52,643 bases of DNA from Marininema mesophilum (GCF_900106775.1 NZ_FNNQ01000018.1:1-52643); one strand, 5' to 3'. Positions 23,924 through 31,940 are shown, numbered from the stretch's first letter. A program made the numbers and translations. The notes: generated by a model not told the origin, from the letters alone.

Positions 23924-24411
23924 TAGTCAAACAGCTCCCCAAACGGATCCACCTCTTTTTTCTTTTGCGGCATGGCAAGACGCGCTCGTGAGCTGGGAGT
24001 TAAGCCGAACTCCACCGCGAGCGACTTCATTTGCTCATGCAGTTGCTTTTTTTTGGTGAGGAGAGGGTGAGGGACTCGATTCGTTTCGGCTGAGTTGTTG
24101 GTGTACTCCACCATAAGCCCCTCTTCTTCAATCAATTTGGTGCAACCCATGTAATCGGCGTAAGCGTCACAATAAGCTGCGAGTGCATTGACGTCCACAT
24201 TCGTCATAAGGTTGAGCTTTTTAAGCGCCTCAGCCAGTCGCTTAAACTCTTTCTTCGCCACCTTCCCAAGCCAAGGGGGTGGACGGGTATTGTCAGTGCC
24301 TGGCATCAAAGATGCTTCCGCATCCTGTCGGGCTTCGATCTCCTTTTTCGTCAGCCTAGACGAGTTCCCTTCAACGATATGGAGCCCGATAGGCTTAGCT
24401 TTCCTCCCCAT
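23923..24411 (-). CDS. terS: Terminase small subunit (P27 family)
   Basis: About 162 residues from ATG 24411 (GGGGGTG seven bases upstream). GRKAKPIGLHIVEGNSSRLTKKEIEARQDAEASLMPG and PPWLGKVAKKEFKRLAEALKKLNLMTNVDVNALAAYCDAYADYM are diagnostic of the P27 family. It recognises the packaging site, likely located near here or in the adjacent non-coding stretch, and recruits the large subunit. Confidence 0.93.
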   Translation of the reverse strand: MGRKAKPIGLHIVEGNSSRLTKKEIEARQDAEASLMPGTDNTRPPPWLGKVAKKEFKRLAEALKKLNLMTNVDVNALAAYCDAYADYMGCTKLIEEEGLMVEYTNNSAETNRVPHPLLTKKKQLHEQMKSLAVEFGLTPSSRARLAMPQKKKEVDPFGELFD

Positions 24412-24435
24412 GTTTGTCACCCCCCATACTGTATA

Positions 24436-24735
24436 AATGACAGGAGAGGATATGATGATAAACTCATTGGGTTCTTAGTCACGAAACCGCAATGAGCTAT
24501 TCCTGATCATGGCTTTGATTGTATTGTGACATTCTTTATTCTCTCCGCCCGATTTTTAGGCTAACACTCAGTCAGCAGCCATCATTGATGGGAAAACTAG
24601 CTACCAAGGAGGGAGGTTGACTCCCTTCTGAGATCGACTGGCACTCAGAAACCTGGACAATTCGCTTTCTTCTGTCACTGTTTCTCAACCATTCGTTCTC
24701 TTACAATGAAGGCATAAAACAACTAAGGAGTGAAT
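24436..24735. other. Non-coding stretch between terS and the first cargo gene
   Basis: No gene seen. A hairpin CTCATTG-GGTTC…GAAACC-GCAATGAG spans 24464-24496 and GGGAGG…CCTCCC-like arms occur near 24608-24634. It is a divergent region: terS is read leftward, the repeat protein rightward. It may contain the start of the packaging transcript and the cos site, which I cannot pinpoint. A weak promoter (TACAAT at 24702) precedes the plus gene. Confidence 0.3.
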
Positions 24736-24739
24736 GTTC

Positions 24740-25237
24740 ATGCAAAAATTACGCCGTGTTCTACCCTTTGCAGCTGCCTTTGCGCTCGTTGCCACTGTCT
24801 CCACCTCAGCAGCCTTTGCAAGTGATGGAAATGATGCTGTTAAAGCAGACAAAAGTCTCCCTACTAAACACGCTGTTAAAGCACCAAGCAACAGTACCCC
24901 TGCTAAACCCATTAGCAAAGCTGTAGCCATTGCTAAAGATAAAAATGGAAATGTAACCATTAAAAAAAGTGATAAAAACCCCACAGGAACCACTCTTAAA
25001 CCTGCTAAACCCGGTAGCAAATGGACCGCTACTAAGAATTTTCAACTAGATGGTAAGAAATGGACCGCTACTAAGGATTTTCAACTAGATGGTAAGAAAT
25101 GGACCGCTACTAAGGATTTTCAACTAGATGGCAAGAAATGGACCGCTACTAAGGATTTTCAACTAGATGGCAAGAAATGGACCGCTACTAAGGATTTTCA
25201 ACTAGATGGCAAGAAATGGACCGCTGTCAAGAAATAA
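24740..25237 (+). CDS. Secreted protein of tandem 13-residue repeats
   Basis: About 165 residues from ATG 24740 (AAGGAG upstream). A clear Sec signal peptide (QKLRRVLPFAAAFALVATVSTSAAFA) with an AFA cleavage site is followed by a basic Ser/Thr/Lys-rich linker. Then come five perfect or near-perfect copies of KWTATKDFQLDGK and a last partial copy, KWTAVKK. The mature protein is very basic and without Cys. Its own terminator follows. It is transcribed against the structural operon, so it is a moron expressed in the lysogen. A cell-wall or surface-binding role is plausible; I recognise no family. Confidence 0.75.
   Translation: MQKLRRVLPFAAAFALVATVSTSAAFASDGNDAVKADKSLPTKHAVKAPSNSTPAKPISKAVAIAKDKNGNVTIKKSDKNPTGTTLKPAKPGSKWTATKNFQLDGKKWTATKDFQLDGKKWTATKDFQLDGKKWTATKDFQLDGKKWTATKDFQLDGKKWTAVKK
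25019..25213 (+). repeat. Five tandem 39-bp coding repeats
   Basis: Units start at 25019, 25058, 25097, 25136 and 25175, each AAATGGACCGCTACTAAG…; only a few third-position and one Asn/Asp change separate them, so expansion was recent. A partial sixth unit (AAATGGACCGCTGTCAAG) ends the gene. Confidence 0.93.
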
Positions 25238-25267
25238 ATTCATAGTAACGGTTTAGTAGCATCATCC

Positions 25268-25304
25268 ACTCAGGCTGTCGAGTTTTCTCGACAGCCTGTT
25301 TTTT
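25268..25304 (+). terminator. Terminator of the 13-residue-repeat gene
   Basis: CAGGCTGTCGA-GTTTTC-TCGACAGCCTG stem plus TTTTTT, directly after the stop. Confidence 0.92.
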
Positions 25305-25548
25305 AACCCTTTCCATATTTAAAACGCCTGTCTTTAAAAGGTGGAAAGATCGAGCGCCCTTATTTAACGATTCAGCCTGTATAGATACTAAAAATTTCTT
25401 TCCCCATCTTATACTACTATCCTTATCTTGATGACTATGTTGTCACCCCCTTTTATGAAATAAAACGAATTTTATGAGCAGAAGATTGCCCACCGGTCTA
25501 TGGGCCGTCCCTCCCAGAGATTCGATCCCCCCTCCCCCTTGACCAAGC
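25305..25548. other. Non-coding stretch upstream of the HNH remnant
   Basis: No gene supported. It lies between the terminator of the secreted repeat protein and the HNH remnant, and contains a C-rich tract (about 25525-25540). A minus ORF across 25443-25643 is an artefact of the remnant. Confidence 0.4.
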
Positions 25549-25625
25549 TCATCCCCATCGTCCATCCTCTGTTGCAGTCTTTTTGTCGTAACATCTCTTA
25601 CAGAGCGGTTGCCAATTACATCCGA
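25549..25625 (-). pseudogene. Remnant of the HNH gene 3' end
   Basis: Minus-strand reading 25614 to 25549 gives WQPLCKRCYDKKTATEDGRWG and a stop. It aligns residue by residue with the C-terminus of the intact phage HNH protein at 27132 (WQSLCKRCHDRKTATEDGRWGLA). Upstream the frame is closed by a stop. A partial copy is thus left between the two plus-strand cargo genes. Confidence 0.85.
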
Positions 25626-25787
25626 CTTCTTACCATTTATCAACTAATCTCCAATACAGTTTTTACTGATTTGTCCTTACAAGGATTATTAATAATTAAT
25701 ATGAAAAATAGTAGTAAATAATTGAAAAAATATTTTATAACCTATATCATAAAGAAAAGGAATTAATATCTAATGGAGGAAGATACT

Positions 25788-26816
25788 ATGTCAGTACACG
25801 TAAACCTAGATTCTACAGGCGTATTTTACACAGTAGGAATTTCAGAGGAGTTTGACTATAAACATTATTCTTTAATTCTTGAAACAAATGTAGTTATTAT
25901 GTTAAGGGATTTTTATTATAAGCCTCATAAAATGCCATCCAAAAAACGATCTGCCGTTATTGAACTTTTATTACGTAATATGGGTTCTGATTATGTTCCT
26001 GGCTTTGGTATATTCGAAGCAAGTTATCATCCTTTGCCTTATATTAGAACAGCAAGAGAAGAAGTCTATACTCAGGCACTTAAAAATTTGTTTGCGTGGG
26101 AGCCAGAAAAAATAATCAGACATGCCACTACAACTGGAGAAAAGCTTAAAAATCAACCTCCAAAGACTCCCTTGAATACAAAGAATACTTTTTTACCAAT
26201 GATTAAACTTAATCCAATGATGGCTAGCAGCTATGTCTCTCTTCTTAAAATCCACTCTTTAAACAAAGGAAGCTCAAAAACAAAAAGGAAAGATAGAAGT
26301 AAACTTCATTTATATGAAGAGTTTATGAATTTCCAGAACGAAGAAATACATATTATAAATGGAATGGAATCCCAGCTCGCATTTTATTACTTCTTAGGGT
26401 CAGACTCGGAAAAAAATACAGTAAGTAAATTTCTTAAATTGGGTTCACCTAATATTAATAACATTAGTTCAGCATGCTGGGATCTTTTTTTTCTAAGGCT
26501 CATTCAACATAATATCCATAATGGTATGGAAGGAATTAAAGATCCTAAACTGGTGACATCAGATAAGCCTCTTGCTGAATTTTTTGCTTCAAACAGTAGT
26601 TTAAAAGCCATCATTGATTTTGGATCTTCAAAAGTACCCTTTGTTATCTACTCTCATGAGAAGAAGTTAGATCAAGAAACAAAAAACAAATTACAAGAAA
26701 TACAAAATAAAATACTCCTTGATATTCCCAAGAGGTTTATTAAACATAAGGATGACGATACATATGACAATATTATTAATAAAATCAGCGAACTCGAGCA
26801 CGAATTGACAAAATGA
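25788..26816 (+). CDS. PIN-like domain protein (cargo; candidate toxin/defence)
   Basis: 342 residues from ATG 25788, with GGAGGAAG six bases upstream. The gene is markedly AT-richer than its neighbours, suggesting recent acquisition. The sequence SLILETNVVIMLRDFYY resembles the first PIN strand (usually DTN, here ETN). GFGIFEASYH gives a second acidic residue, SACWDLFFLRLIQ a third and LVTSDKPLAEFF a fourth, in the order expected for a PIN nuclease. The middle (residues 110-200) is basic. No signal peptide, no obvious antitoxin partner. It sits alone on the plus strand between HNH and sigma-like remnants. An anti-phage or RNA-cleaving role is inferred from the fold guess and its moron position. 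Confidence 0.6.
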   Translation: MSVHVNLDSTGVFYTVGISEEFDYKHYSLILETNVVIMLRDFYYKPHKMPSKKRSAVIELLLRNMGSDYVPGFGIFEASYHPLPYIRTAREEVYTQALKNLFAWEPEKIIRHATTTGEKLKNQPPKTPLNTKNTFLPMIKLNPMMASSYVSLLKIHSLNKGSSKTKRKDRSKLHLYEEFMNFQNEEIHIINGMESQLAFYYFLGSDSEKNTVSKFLKLGSPNINNISSACWDLFFLRLIQHNIHNGMEGIKDPKLVTSDKPLAEFFASNSSLKAIIDFGSSKVPFVIYSHEKKLDQETKNKLQEIQNKILLDIPKRFIKHKDDDTYDNIINKISELEHELTK

Positions 26817-26902
26817 TATTTTTATTTATTTGATATACATCAATATATATTAATATTTCATGCTATCAATATCAACATCATTAAAATTTTCAGCCAATAA
26901 AA

Positions 26903-26987
26903 AGCACCTTAAGGTGGCCCATCGATAATAATAAGGACCCAGGGAGAGATCGTACCCTAGGGTTGAGGGTAGTAGATTCACTCATTA
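26903..26987 (-). other. Degenerate copy of the region downstream of the sigma-like gene
   Basis: GCACCTTAAGGTGGC-type hairpin, AATAATAAGG and GTTGAGGGTAGTAGATTCACTCA parallel the sequence 33983-34066 (GCCACCCGAGGGCGGC, then GTTGAGGTGGATCCCTCA). Homology therefore extends past the stop codon of the remnant at 26988. Confidence 0.6.
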
Positions 26988-27110
26988 TTAGTTGGCATTC
27001 TGGAGACATAAAATGTTGGTTTGAGAGCGATGGGCTACTTTTGCATCGGCTCGGGTCAACATTTTATTGACCGTTCCTTTCTATATCCCAAAAAAGATGT
27101 CATTTATTCT
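26988..27110 (-). pseudogene. Remnant of the sigma-like late regulator 3' end
   Basis: Minus-strand reading gives …KGTVNKMLTRADAKVAHRSQTNILCLQNAN and a stop, matching the C-terminus of the intact protein at 34067 (KGTINKMLIRADEKVAHRSQTSLFCLPNAN). A TAG interrupts the frame just before this part, and upstream similarity fades within 25 bases. This is a clear decayed partial duplicate, 7.1 kb away from the intact gene. Confidence 0.88.
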
Positions 27111-27131
27111 CAAGTTGGACTTGTTCTTCCC

Positions 27132-27494
27132 TCAAGCTAAACCCCATCGTCCGTCCTCAGTCGCTGTTTTCCTATCGTGACACCTCTTACACAAACTCTG
27201 CCAGTTGCCTTTATCCCAAAACAGGCCAGTATCACCCTTGTGCGGTACCACATGATCCACCACAGTAGCTGGTGTCAATCGCCCAGCCTTCTCGCACCCC
27301 ACACACAAAGGACTACGCTTGAGATACGTAGCCCTAGCCTTTCTCCAGCTCGATCCATAACCTCGTTGCGAAGCCGAGCCTCGACTCTGCTCATACCGTT
27401 GTGATTCCTGCTTAGTATGCTCCTCACAATAACGCCCCTGCGCTAACCCCGGACATCCAGGGTAATTGCAGGGGCGGAGTGGTTTGCTAGGCAT
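27132..27494 (-). CDS. HNH endonuclease of the packaging region
   Basis: 120 residues. N-terminal zinc-type CNYPGCPGLAQGRYCEEH, then RSPLCVGCEKAGRLTPATVVDHVVPHKGDTGLFWDKGNWQSLCKRCHDRKTATEDG. The CxxC pairs, VVDHVVPH and N…LCKRCH form a full HNH motif. In many cos siphophages this gene lies beside terS and its nickase is needed with the terminase for genome end formation. Here cargo genes separate it from terS. It directly follows the stop of the membrane protein at 27495. Confidence 0.9.
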   Translation of the reverse strand: MPSKPLRPCNYPGCPGLAQGRYCEEHTKQESQRYEQSRGSASQRGYGSSWRKARATYLKRSPLCVGCEKAGRLTPATVVDHVVPHKGDTGLFWDKGNWQSLCKRCHDRKTATEDGRWGLA

Positions 27495-27923
27495 TTACTC
27501 ATCACTATCCTCAGTAATCTTGGTATCCAGCTCATTTACTACTATTCCTGATCTGAGATCCACATAGGTTCTCTTCGGCTTGAACTTATATCGTTTATGT
27601 GCTTCCGTCCATCCTTCTGTATGCAACAAAATAAGAGCCCTATCGGAATCAGTGGGCTCTGGTATCACTCTCGCACTTCCAACGATTGCTTGCTCTCTTT
27701 GACCAATCGGATATATCTCGACTGTCAATGGAACTCCCTCTGGGTTTTTCTTAGCTTCCTCTTCGTCGATCTTTATAAAAAAGTCATGCCAAATCGTTTG
27801 ACCATCATAATTATATTTCTTTGCTTCCCTACGCCTATTCCACCAACTCACTATTATCTTGATTGCACCAGTAACCATACCAACGATCCATATGGTCAGA
27901 ATAACATCGGCTAATCTCTCCAT
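27495..27923 (-). CDS. Single-span membrane-anchored protein upstream of HNH
   Basis: 142 residues: N-terminal transmembrane helix (LADVILTIWIVGMVTGAIKIIVSWW), basic RRREAKK, then a soluble beta-rich domain (VPLTVEIYPIGQREQAIVGSARVIPEPTDSDRALILL… KRTYVDLRSGIVVNEL). A shortened paralog is encoded at 31312-31419, also beside an HNH remnant. The gene pair membrane protein-HNH was therefore duplicated as a block. Function unknown. Confidence 0.7.
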   Translation of the reverse strand: MERLADVILTIWIVGMVTGAIKIIVSWWNRRREAKKYNYDGQTIWHDFFIKIDEEEAKKNPEGVPLTVEIYPIGQREQAIVGSARVIPEPTDSDRALILLHTEGWTEAHKRYKFKPKRTYVDLRSGIVVNELDTKITEDSDE

Positions 27924-27944
27924 CTTTTAACTCCTCCAAAGGGT

Positions 27945-28380
27945 ATTTTTAGATCGCCACATAGAAGTCGATGCTGACCGAGTAACCAAAGATCGTCTGG
28001 CTGGGTAATAGGCTCGTCGATCTCATCCAGGGCCTTGTCGATATCGAAGTTGTCATCATCTGGATTGCTGTTTAAGTATTCATCTGTCAAGCTATCGATC
28101 TCCAGTGGAATCGAAGCCCGTAAGATCCATATCTAAATCACCTAGATTAATCTCCATTTACCTTGATTAGCCCCTGTTCCAGAAAAATCTTAAGCCGCTG
28201 ATGACCGCCTACCAGATTTCCGGTTCGGCTATTCCAAACCAATGGCTCAATATAGCCAAAGTGATTAATAGATCGCTTTAACTTCTCATACTCGTCATCG
28301 CCAGGCTTTAGGTTTTTTCGAGGATTGTATGATGCTGGATTTATCTTGCTTTTACTAATCTCTCTGATGTCGATATCTCA
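27945..28380 (-). pseudogene. Remnant of a ParB-like/DNA methyltransferase gene
   Basis: Minus-strand reading gives DIDIREISKSKINPASYNPRKNLKPGDDEYEKLKRSINHFGYIEPLVWNSRTGNLVGGHQRLKIFLEQG. After frameshifts come LTDEYLNSNPDDDNFDIDKALDEIDEPITQPDDLWLLGQHRLLCGD. This is the ParB-nuclease-like front half and linker of phage DNA methyltransferases that start in this way. The methylase domain (DPPY) that should follow LCGD is absent; the sequence jumps to the ribosome site of the membrane protein gene. A stop directly precedes the first recognisable codons. Confidence 0.8.
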
Positions 28381-28402
28381 TCACTCCGTATTTTAATCAT
28401 AG

Positions 28403-28428
28403 AAAAAGCACTCCCTTTATGGAGTGCT
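28403..28428 (-). terminator. Terminator of the toxin-immunity unit
   Basis: On the minus strand AGCACTCC-ATAAAG-GGAGTGCT is followed by TTTTTC, seven bases after the stop of the immunity candidate. Confidence 0.85.
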
Positions 28429-28434
28429 AAGAAC

Positions 28435-28878
28435 TTACTCTTCCATCATAAGTTTTGTATTTACAAAAAGTTCAAAAATGAAGTCTCCTCTTCTTCTATC
28501 AGTAGCCGCGATCACATCCGAGTGAGGAGAAACAGGGTCTGTTTTTTTAAAGAAATGCACCATTGGCCGACCATAGTAACCATAATCCTTATCGTCAAGG
28601 AAAATTGTCCACTTACCATTCAAATTTTTACGATATACCTCTCCTACATAACGAGCTGCCCCATCTAACCAAAACCGTTCACTTTCCTGCATCAAATCTT
28701 CAGGCTTAGAATACTTCATCAATAACCATTTTTCAAATTGTAGTAATGATTCCGGTGTATAATCAAGATTTATGCTCTTAGGAGCTTTTTTTTCAAGGAA
28801 CTCTTCCAATACATCATCCATATAAAACAACCAATCATCAAATCTTTCTAGTTCATCTTGTTTCTCTTGGTCGGTCAA
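28435..28878 (-). CDS. Candidate immunity protein for the PrsW-nuclease toxin
   Basis: 147 residues, acidic (MTDQEKQDELERFDDWLFYMDDVLEEFLEKK), helical N-terminal half then a mixed domain (RFWLDGAARYVGEVYRKNLNGKWTIFLDDKDYGYYGRPMVHFF). There are no membrane spans. Its start follows the toxin stop by one base pair and it ends at a terminator, so the two form a closed unit. Acidic charge, size and position immediately 3' of a toxin with a variable nuclease end are standard for polymorphic-toxin immunity. I cannot assign a precise Imm family. Confidence 0.7.
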   Translation of the reverse strand: MTDQEKQDELERFDDWLFYMDDVLEEFLEKKAPKSINLDYTPESLLQFEKWLLMKYSKPEDLMQESERFWLDGAARYVGEVYRKNLNGKWTIFLDDKDYGYYGRPMVHFFKKTDPVSPHSDVIAATDRRRGDFIFELFVNTKLMMEE

Positions 28879-28879
28879 G

Positions 28880-31105
28880 TTAAACCCCTCCTTTTTCTAC
28901 GATCTTATATTTTAACCCATTTTTCTTCAACTCCTGTAGCAACGGTTCACTAGCATCTGCATTTTCAAATACCCAAGTAATATCCCACTTTTTTCTCTTA
29001 ACTAAGTACGCATCTCGCTCAATTTCTGACCTTATATTATCTCGAAGAGAAAAATAACCCCTTCCATTTTCTAACGTTGTAGTTTTGTGCTCAATACCTT
29101 TTTTTAGATCTAGATCTGCAATATCAAGCCTTCTAGATACTCCTCCAGCATCCACAGTTACTTCCCGTTTACCCCAACCAATTCGCTTCCAATATTCATT
29201 CATAATTTTATGAGCTTCTACAGGAGTCCTCATATTAGCTTCATACTTATTACTCCAAGATTCGTAACTCGAGTTTCCTCCTCTTTCCTGATATTCCTCC
29301 CATCTCTTAGCTTTGTGCTCTGGAGTACCTGCTTGAAAATGTTGATTCGTTTCGCTTTGAGCAGCTCGACTTTCCCTATAATCAGACTGATTCCAATCAT
29401 GCCGATCCCAATCCGCCCTCATTCGCATTCCTGTGCCCGCATCTACTACGGATCTTCCTGGCATCCAGTTCCTCGCAGAACGTTGAACGCGGGATTTCAT
29501 TAAATCCATCAGTTCATTGCCTGCACGGAGTGCGGGTACGCGGCGGAGCAGTTGATCAGCGGCTAAGGTAAAGACTGTGTTAACCGCCTCTTGGGGAGGC
29601 TTTTTCAGCAGTTCCCGTGTCCACTGCTTGGTTGCACCCATCGGATCGTTCATAAACGATTTTATTGGTATTGGGCTTTGCAGAACATCGTTTGCGGTCA
29701 ATGCTGCACCGAGAGCCGTCATCCCTCCGGCAAGAAAACCTCCACCCGTTGCAACAGTAAGAACCCCACCAATCACTGCCATCCCTGCGATGATCCCGCC
29801 TTTTTCCCAACCATTCAACCCCTGCCACCAATCCGATAGCTGGTCAAAAAGCCCTGCAAAATAGGCATCGGTTATCGTGAAATGGCTCAGCAAACCACTA
29901 GAAAGCCCTAACACCAAAAGTGTGGCAAACACTCCACCTAAGAATAGGAATCGTTGTTGAAGGGACACACGTAAGTCACCTAGATCAGGGAATAGTTCGT
30001 CTTTTTCTTGTAGGAGCGTAAATCCGTAATGCCTTCGTTCCCGGGTGAACAGCATCATCTGTCCCCATGCCTGACGCCCTCGGAACAAAGATTGAATGAT
30101 TGTTAAAAATTCAAATATGGGTTCAATCACTTGTTCCTTTGGCAATAGGGGCAACTGATGACGCACTAGATTTAAACGACGGAAATCCATCCACACGGCT
30201 ACAAGTAATACAATTACAAATGACCATAGGTAAAAGTGACCTTGCCCCAAAAGGGTATGGAGTAAGTCCTTCCATGGCCCTGGATTTTGATCATTCCAAG
30301 AACTATGATCAAAAGTCGCCCACAAGTAAACGAAAAGAGGAAAGAGAAACCCTTTTTTCCCCCAGCGATTTTTCATGCGGATACTGATCCCGATGGCTAA
30401 CGTGACAAACGCTGTCCAAACTCCATGATCGACAGAGATGGCTCCCCCACTTTCATTGGTACCGGGGAAAAGGGTAAACACTTGCCAACTGTCATCCGAT
30501 TCAGAAAACAATCGAAAAAAGTAGCCAATTAATCCTCCAGAGTCGGTAGCGACCCACCGACGTACCATCTCTTCCATAAAATCAAAGCCAACACCAGTGG
30601 CTCCACCCACCAGCATGTAATCGGTCAGACTAAATGTCTGCGATCTTCGTGTAAAACAGAAGATCAACAAAAAGGGCAAGAGTTTGATCGTCTCCTCCAT
30701 TATGGGCCCTACAACCACACTGCTCCAGTCTGCTTGGATCGTAGCAGACCCTTCGGCAAATAGCGTGTGCACTCCATATAAAAAAAGAGCGGATAATGGA
30801 GCAATGATCCATGCCCCAACAGCAAAAAATCGCGCCATTCCTGTCCATGTTAGTGTCTTACTTCGGGAGAGAAACCAAAACTGCCATAGTAAGTAATAAC
30901 TCCATAAAAACTGCGTAAAGGCTTCTCTTACCTGGGGAAAGAAAATAGCTGCAAGGATAGCTAAGGGGATAAAAATCCACGCCAAAGTAATATAAACCTT
31001 CCGAATGCGTCGGAGTAGATCAGTGTGACGAGTTACCCACCGTTCTCTTCGATCTTTCCAGTACATCAGGAAAGCCATACCCAACTGCCGCATGCTTTCT
31101 AACAA
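28880..31105 (-). CDS. PrsW-type membrane protease fused to a restriction-endonuclease-fold toxin
   Basis: About 741 residues; TTG 31105 has AAAGGGGG seven bases upstream (GTG 31111 is the alternative). Residues 30-300 have at least seven hydrophobic spans. The PrsW motifs are present in order: GPIMEETIKLLP (EExxK), GATGVGFDFMEEM, VDHGVWTAFV and FDHSSWND (histidines). More spans and a Gly-rich region (GGIIAGMAVIGGVLTVATGGG) follow, then a hydrophilic linker with RGGNSSYESWSNKYEA. The last about 110 residues (SRRLDIADLDLKKGIEHKTT…FSLRDNIRSEIERDAYLVKRKKWDITWVF) read as a PD-(D/E)xK nuclease with LD…IEHK. It is an intact polymorphic toxin in a prophage. Confidence 0.78.
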   Translation of the reverse strand: MLESMRQLGMAFLMYWKDRRERWVTRHTDLLRRIRKVYITLAWIFIPLAILAAIFFPQVREAFTQFLWSYYLLWQFWFLSRSKTLTWTGMARFFAVGAWIIAPLSALFLYGVHTLFAEGSATIQADWSSVVVGPIMEETIKLLPFLLIFCFTRRSQTFSLTDYMLVGGATGVGFDFMEEMVRRWVATDSGGLIGYFFRLFSESDDSWQVFTLFPGTNESGGAISVDHGVWTAFVTLAIGISIRMKNRWGKKGFLFPLFVYLWATFDHSSWNDQNPGPWKDLLHTLLGQGHFYLWSFVIVLLVAVWMDFRRLNLVRHQLPLLPKEQVIEPIFEFLTIIQSLFRGRQAWGQMMLFTRERRHYGFTLLQEKDELFPDLGDLRVSLQQRFLFLGGVFATLLVLGLSSGLLSHFTITDAYFAGLFDQLSDWWQGLNGWEKGGIIAGMAVIGGVLTVATGGGFLAGGMTALGAALTANDVLQSPIPIKSFMNDPMGATKQWTRELLKKPPQEAVNTVFTLAADQLLRRVPALRAGNELMDLMKSRVQRSARNWMPGRSVVDAGTGMRMRADWDRHDWNQSDYRESRAAQSETNQHFQAGTPEHKAKRWEEYQERGGNSSYESWSNKYEANMRTPVEAHKIMNEYWKRIGWGKREVTVDAGGVSRRLDIADLDLKKGIEHKTTTLENGRGYFSLRDNIRSEIERDAYLVKRKKWDITWVFENADASEPLLQELKKNGLKYKIVEKGGV

Positions 31106-31252
31106 ACACACACCCCCTTTTCTGATCCAAGCGTATCAAACAAAAAGGGGTAGAACTATACAACTTTTGACCTATACTATCCACCTAAACCTATTTACAA
31201 CTTACCTATCACCTTTTACTCTATAAAATTAGTCTCTATACCCAAAACTACA

Positions 31253-31302
31253 CAATAACACCTCTACGCTAACCCAAGGCATCCAAGGTATCTCACCTTA
31301 AA
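31253..31302 (-). pseudogene. Remnant of an HNH gene 5' end
   Basis: Minus-strand sequence encodes RYLGCLGLA-stop-RCYC. At nucleotide level it matches the region encoding CNYPGCPGLAQGRYC in the intact HNH gene (shared GGATG, GGGTTAGCG, TTATTGTG). It lies 10 bases after the stop of the small membrane paralog, the same order as in the intact pair at 27132-27923. Confidence 0.75.
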
Positions 31303-31311
31303 TTATGATAA

Positions 31312-31419
31312 TTATTCTTCGCTTTTTTCCTTTTTCCACCACCTCATTATCTCTTTGATTACATCTGTAACCATTCCGACGATCCATATGGCCAAGAGTA
31401 CATAAGCTAACGTTTCCAT
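31312..31419 (-). CDS. 35-residue membrane peptide, short paralog of the 27495-27923 protein
   Basis: ATG 31419 with GGGAGG eight bases upstream; TAA at 31312. METLAYVLLAIWIVGMVTDVIKEIMRWWKKEKSEE matches the N-terminus of the longer protein (MERLADVILTIWIVGMVTGAIKIIVSWWNRRREAKK). Only the anchor helix and basic tail remain. Either a functional micro-protein or a truncated relic. Confidence 0.55.
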   Translation of the reverse strand: METLAYVLLAIWIVGMVTDVIKEIMRWWKKEKSEE

Positions 31420-31450
31420 TACTCTACCTCCCATCGATTTCTTTGCATAC

Positions 31451-31475
31451 AAAAAAGCACCCCGTAGGATGCTCT
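31451..31475 (-). terminator. Terminator after the SUKH immunity gene
   Basis: On the minus strand AGCATCC-TAC-GGGGTGCT followed by TTTTTTG, ten bases past the stop at 31485. Confidence 0.75.
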
Positions 31476-31484
31476 TCACAACAA

Positions 31485-31940
31485 TCAAATTCCATCATCA
31501 TCATCTAGATTATCAATGGATTCCTGAAAACAATCAATTAAATAAGAATAGAAGCTCTCATAATTAAGTTTACCTAAACCACCAACTTGAGACCAATTGA
31601 CTACAGGACATTCTCCGTTTTTTATTTTTCCTGTGTCTAAACACCACATGTATTCCCCTAAGTTTTGTATAACTACATACGACTTTGGCAATCCGTATTT
31701 CCTATAGTCCTCTGTAGCCTCCACAGTAGTAGGAACTTCTGTTTTAGCAACTCCTTCAATCACTACCCCTTCAATCCCGCCATATCCATAATTCCTAACG
31801 AACCATTTATAACTCTCAGGTAGCTCAACAATCAAGCTCTTTTCTATTTGCTCAATTCTATTTTCTGAAACAGGGCCTGTATGGAACCCGGTATGCCCAT
31901 ATTCCTGCATCATCTGAATAATTATTTCCTGTTGGCTCAT
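31485..31940 (-). CDS. SMI1/KNR4 (SUKH) family immunity protein
   Basis: 151 residues with the SUKH signature: ENRIEQIEKSLIVELPESYKWFVRNYGYGGIEGVVIEGV… YVVIQNLGEYMWCLDTGKIKNGECPVVNW … SFYSYLIDCF. The LPxSYKxFL and G…G pattern is diagnostic. SUKH proteins neutralise nuclease toxins. The toxin-like gene with an LHH nuclease end lies 57 bases upstream, as in standard toxin-immunity pairs. Its retention while the toxin gene is damaged suggests selection for protection against toxins of relatives. Confidence 0.88.
   Translation of the reverse strand: MSQQEIIIQMMQEYGHTGFHTGPVSENRIEQIEKSLIVELPESYKWFVRNYGYGGIEGVVIEGVAKTEVPTTVEATEDYRKYGLPKSYVVIQNLGEYMWCLDTGKIKNGECPVVNWSQVGGLGKLNYESFYSYLIDCFQESIDNLDDDDGI

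Noticed and set aside
25019..25213. CRISPR-like direct repeats
   Set aside because: 39-bp units are contiguous, in frame and coding; no spacers.
25443..25643. 66-codon minus ORF
   Set aside because: It crosses the HNH remnant in the wrong frame; only the other frame gives recognisable sequence.
29210..29864. Plus-strand ORFs opposite the PrsW-toxin gene
   Set aside because: No ribosome sites, low-complexity translations; shadows of a well-supported minus-strand gene.
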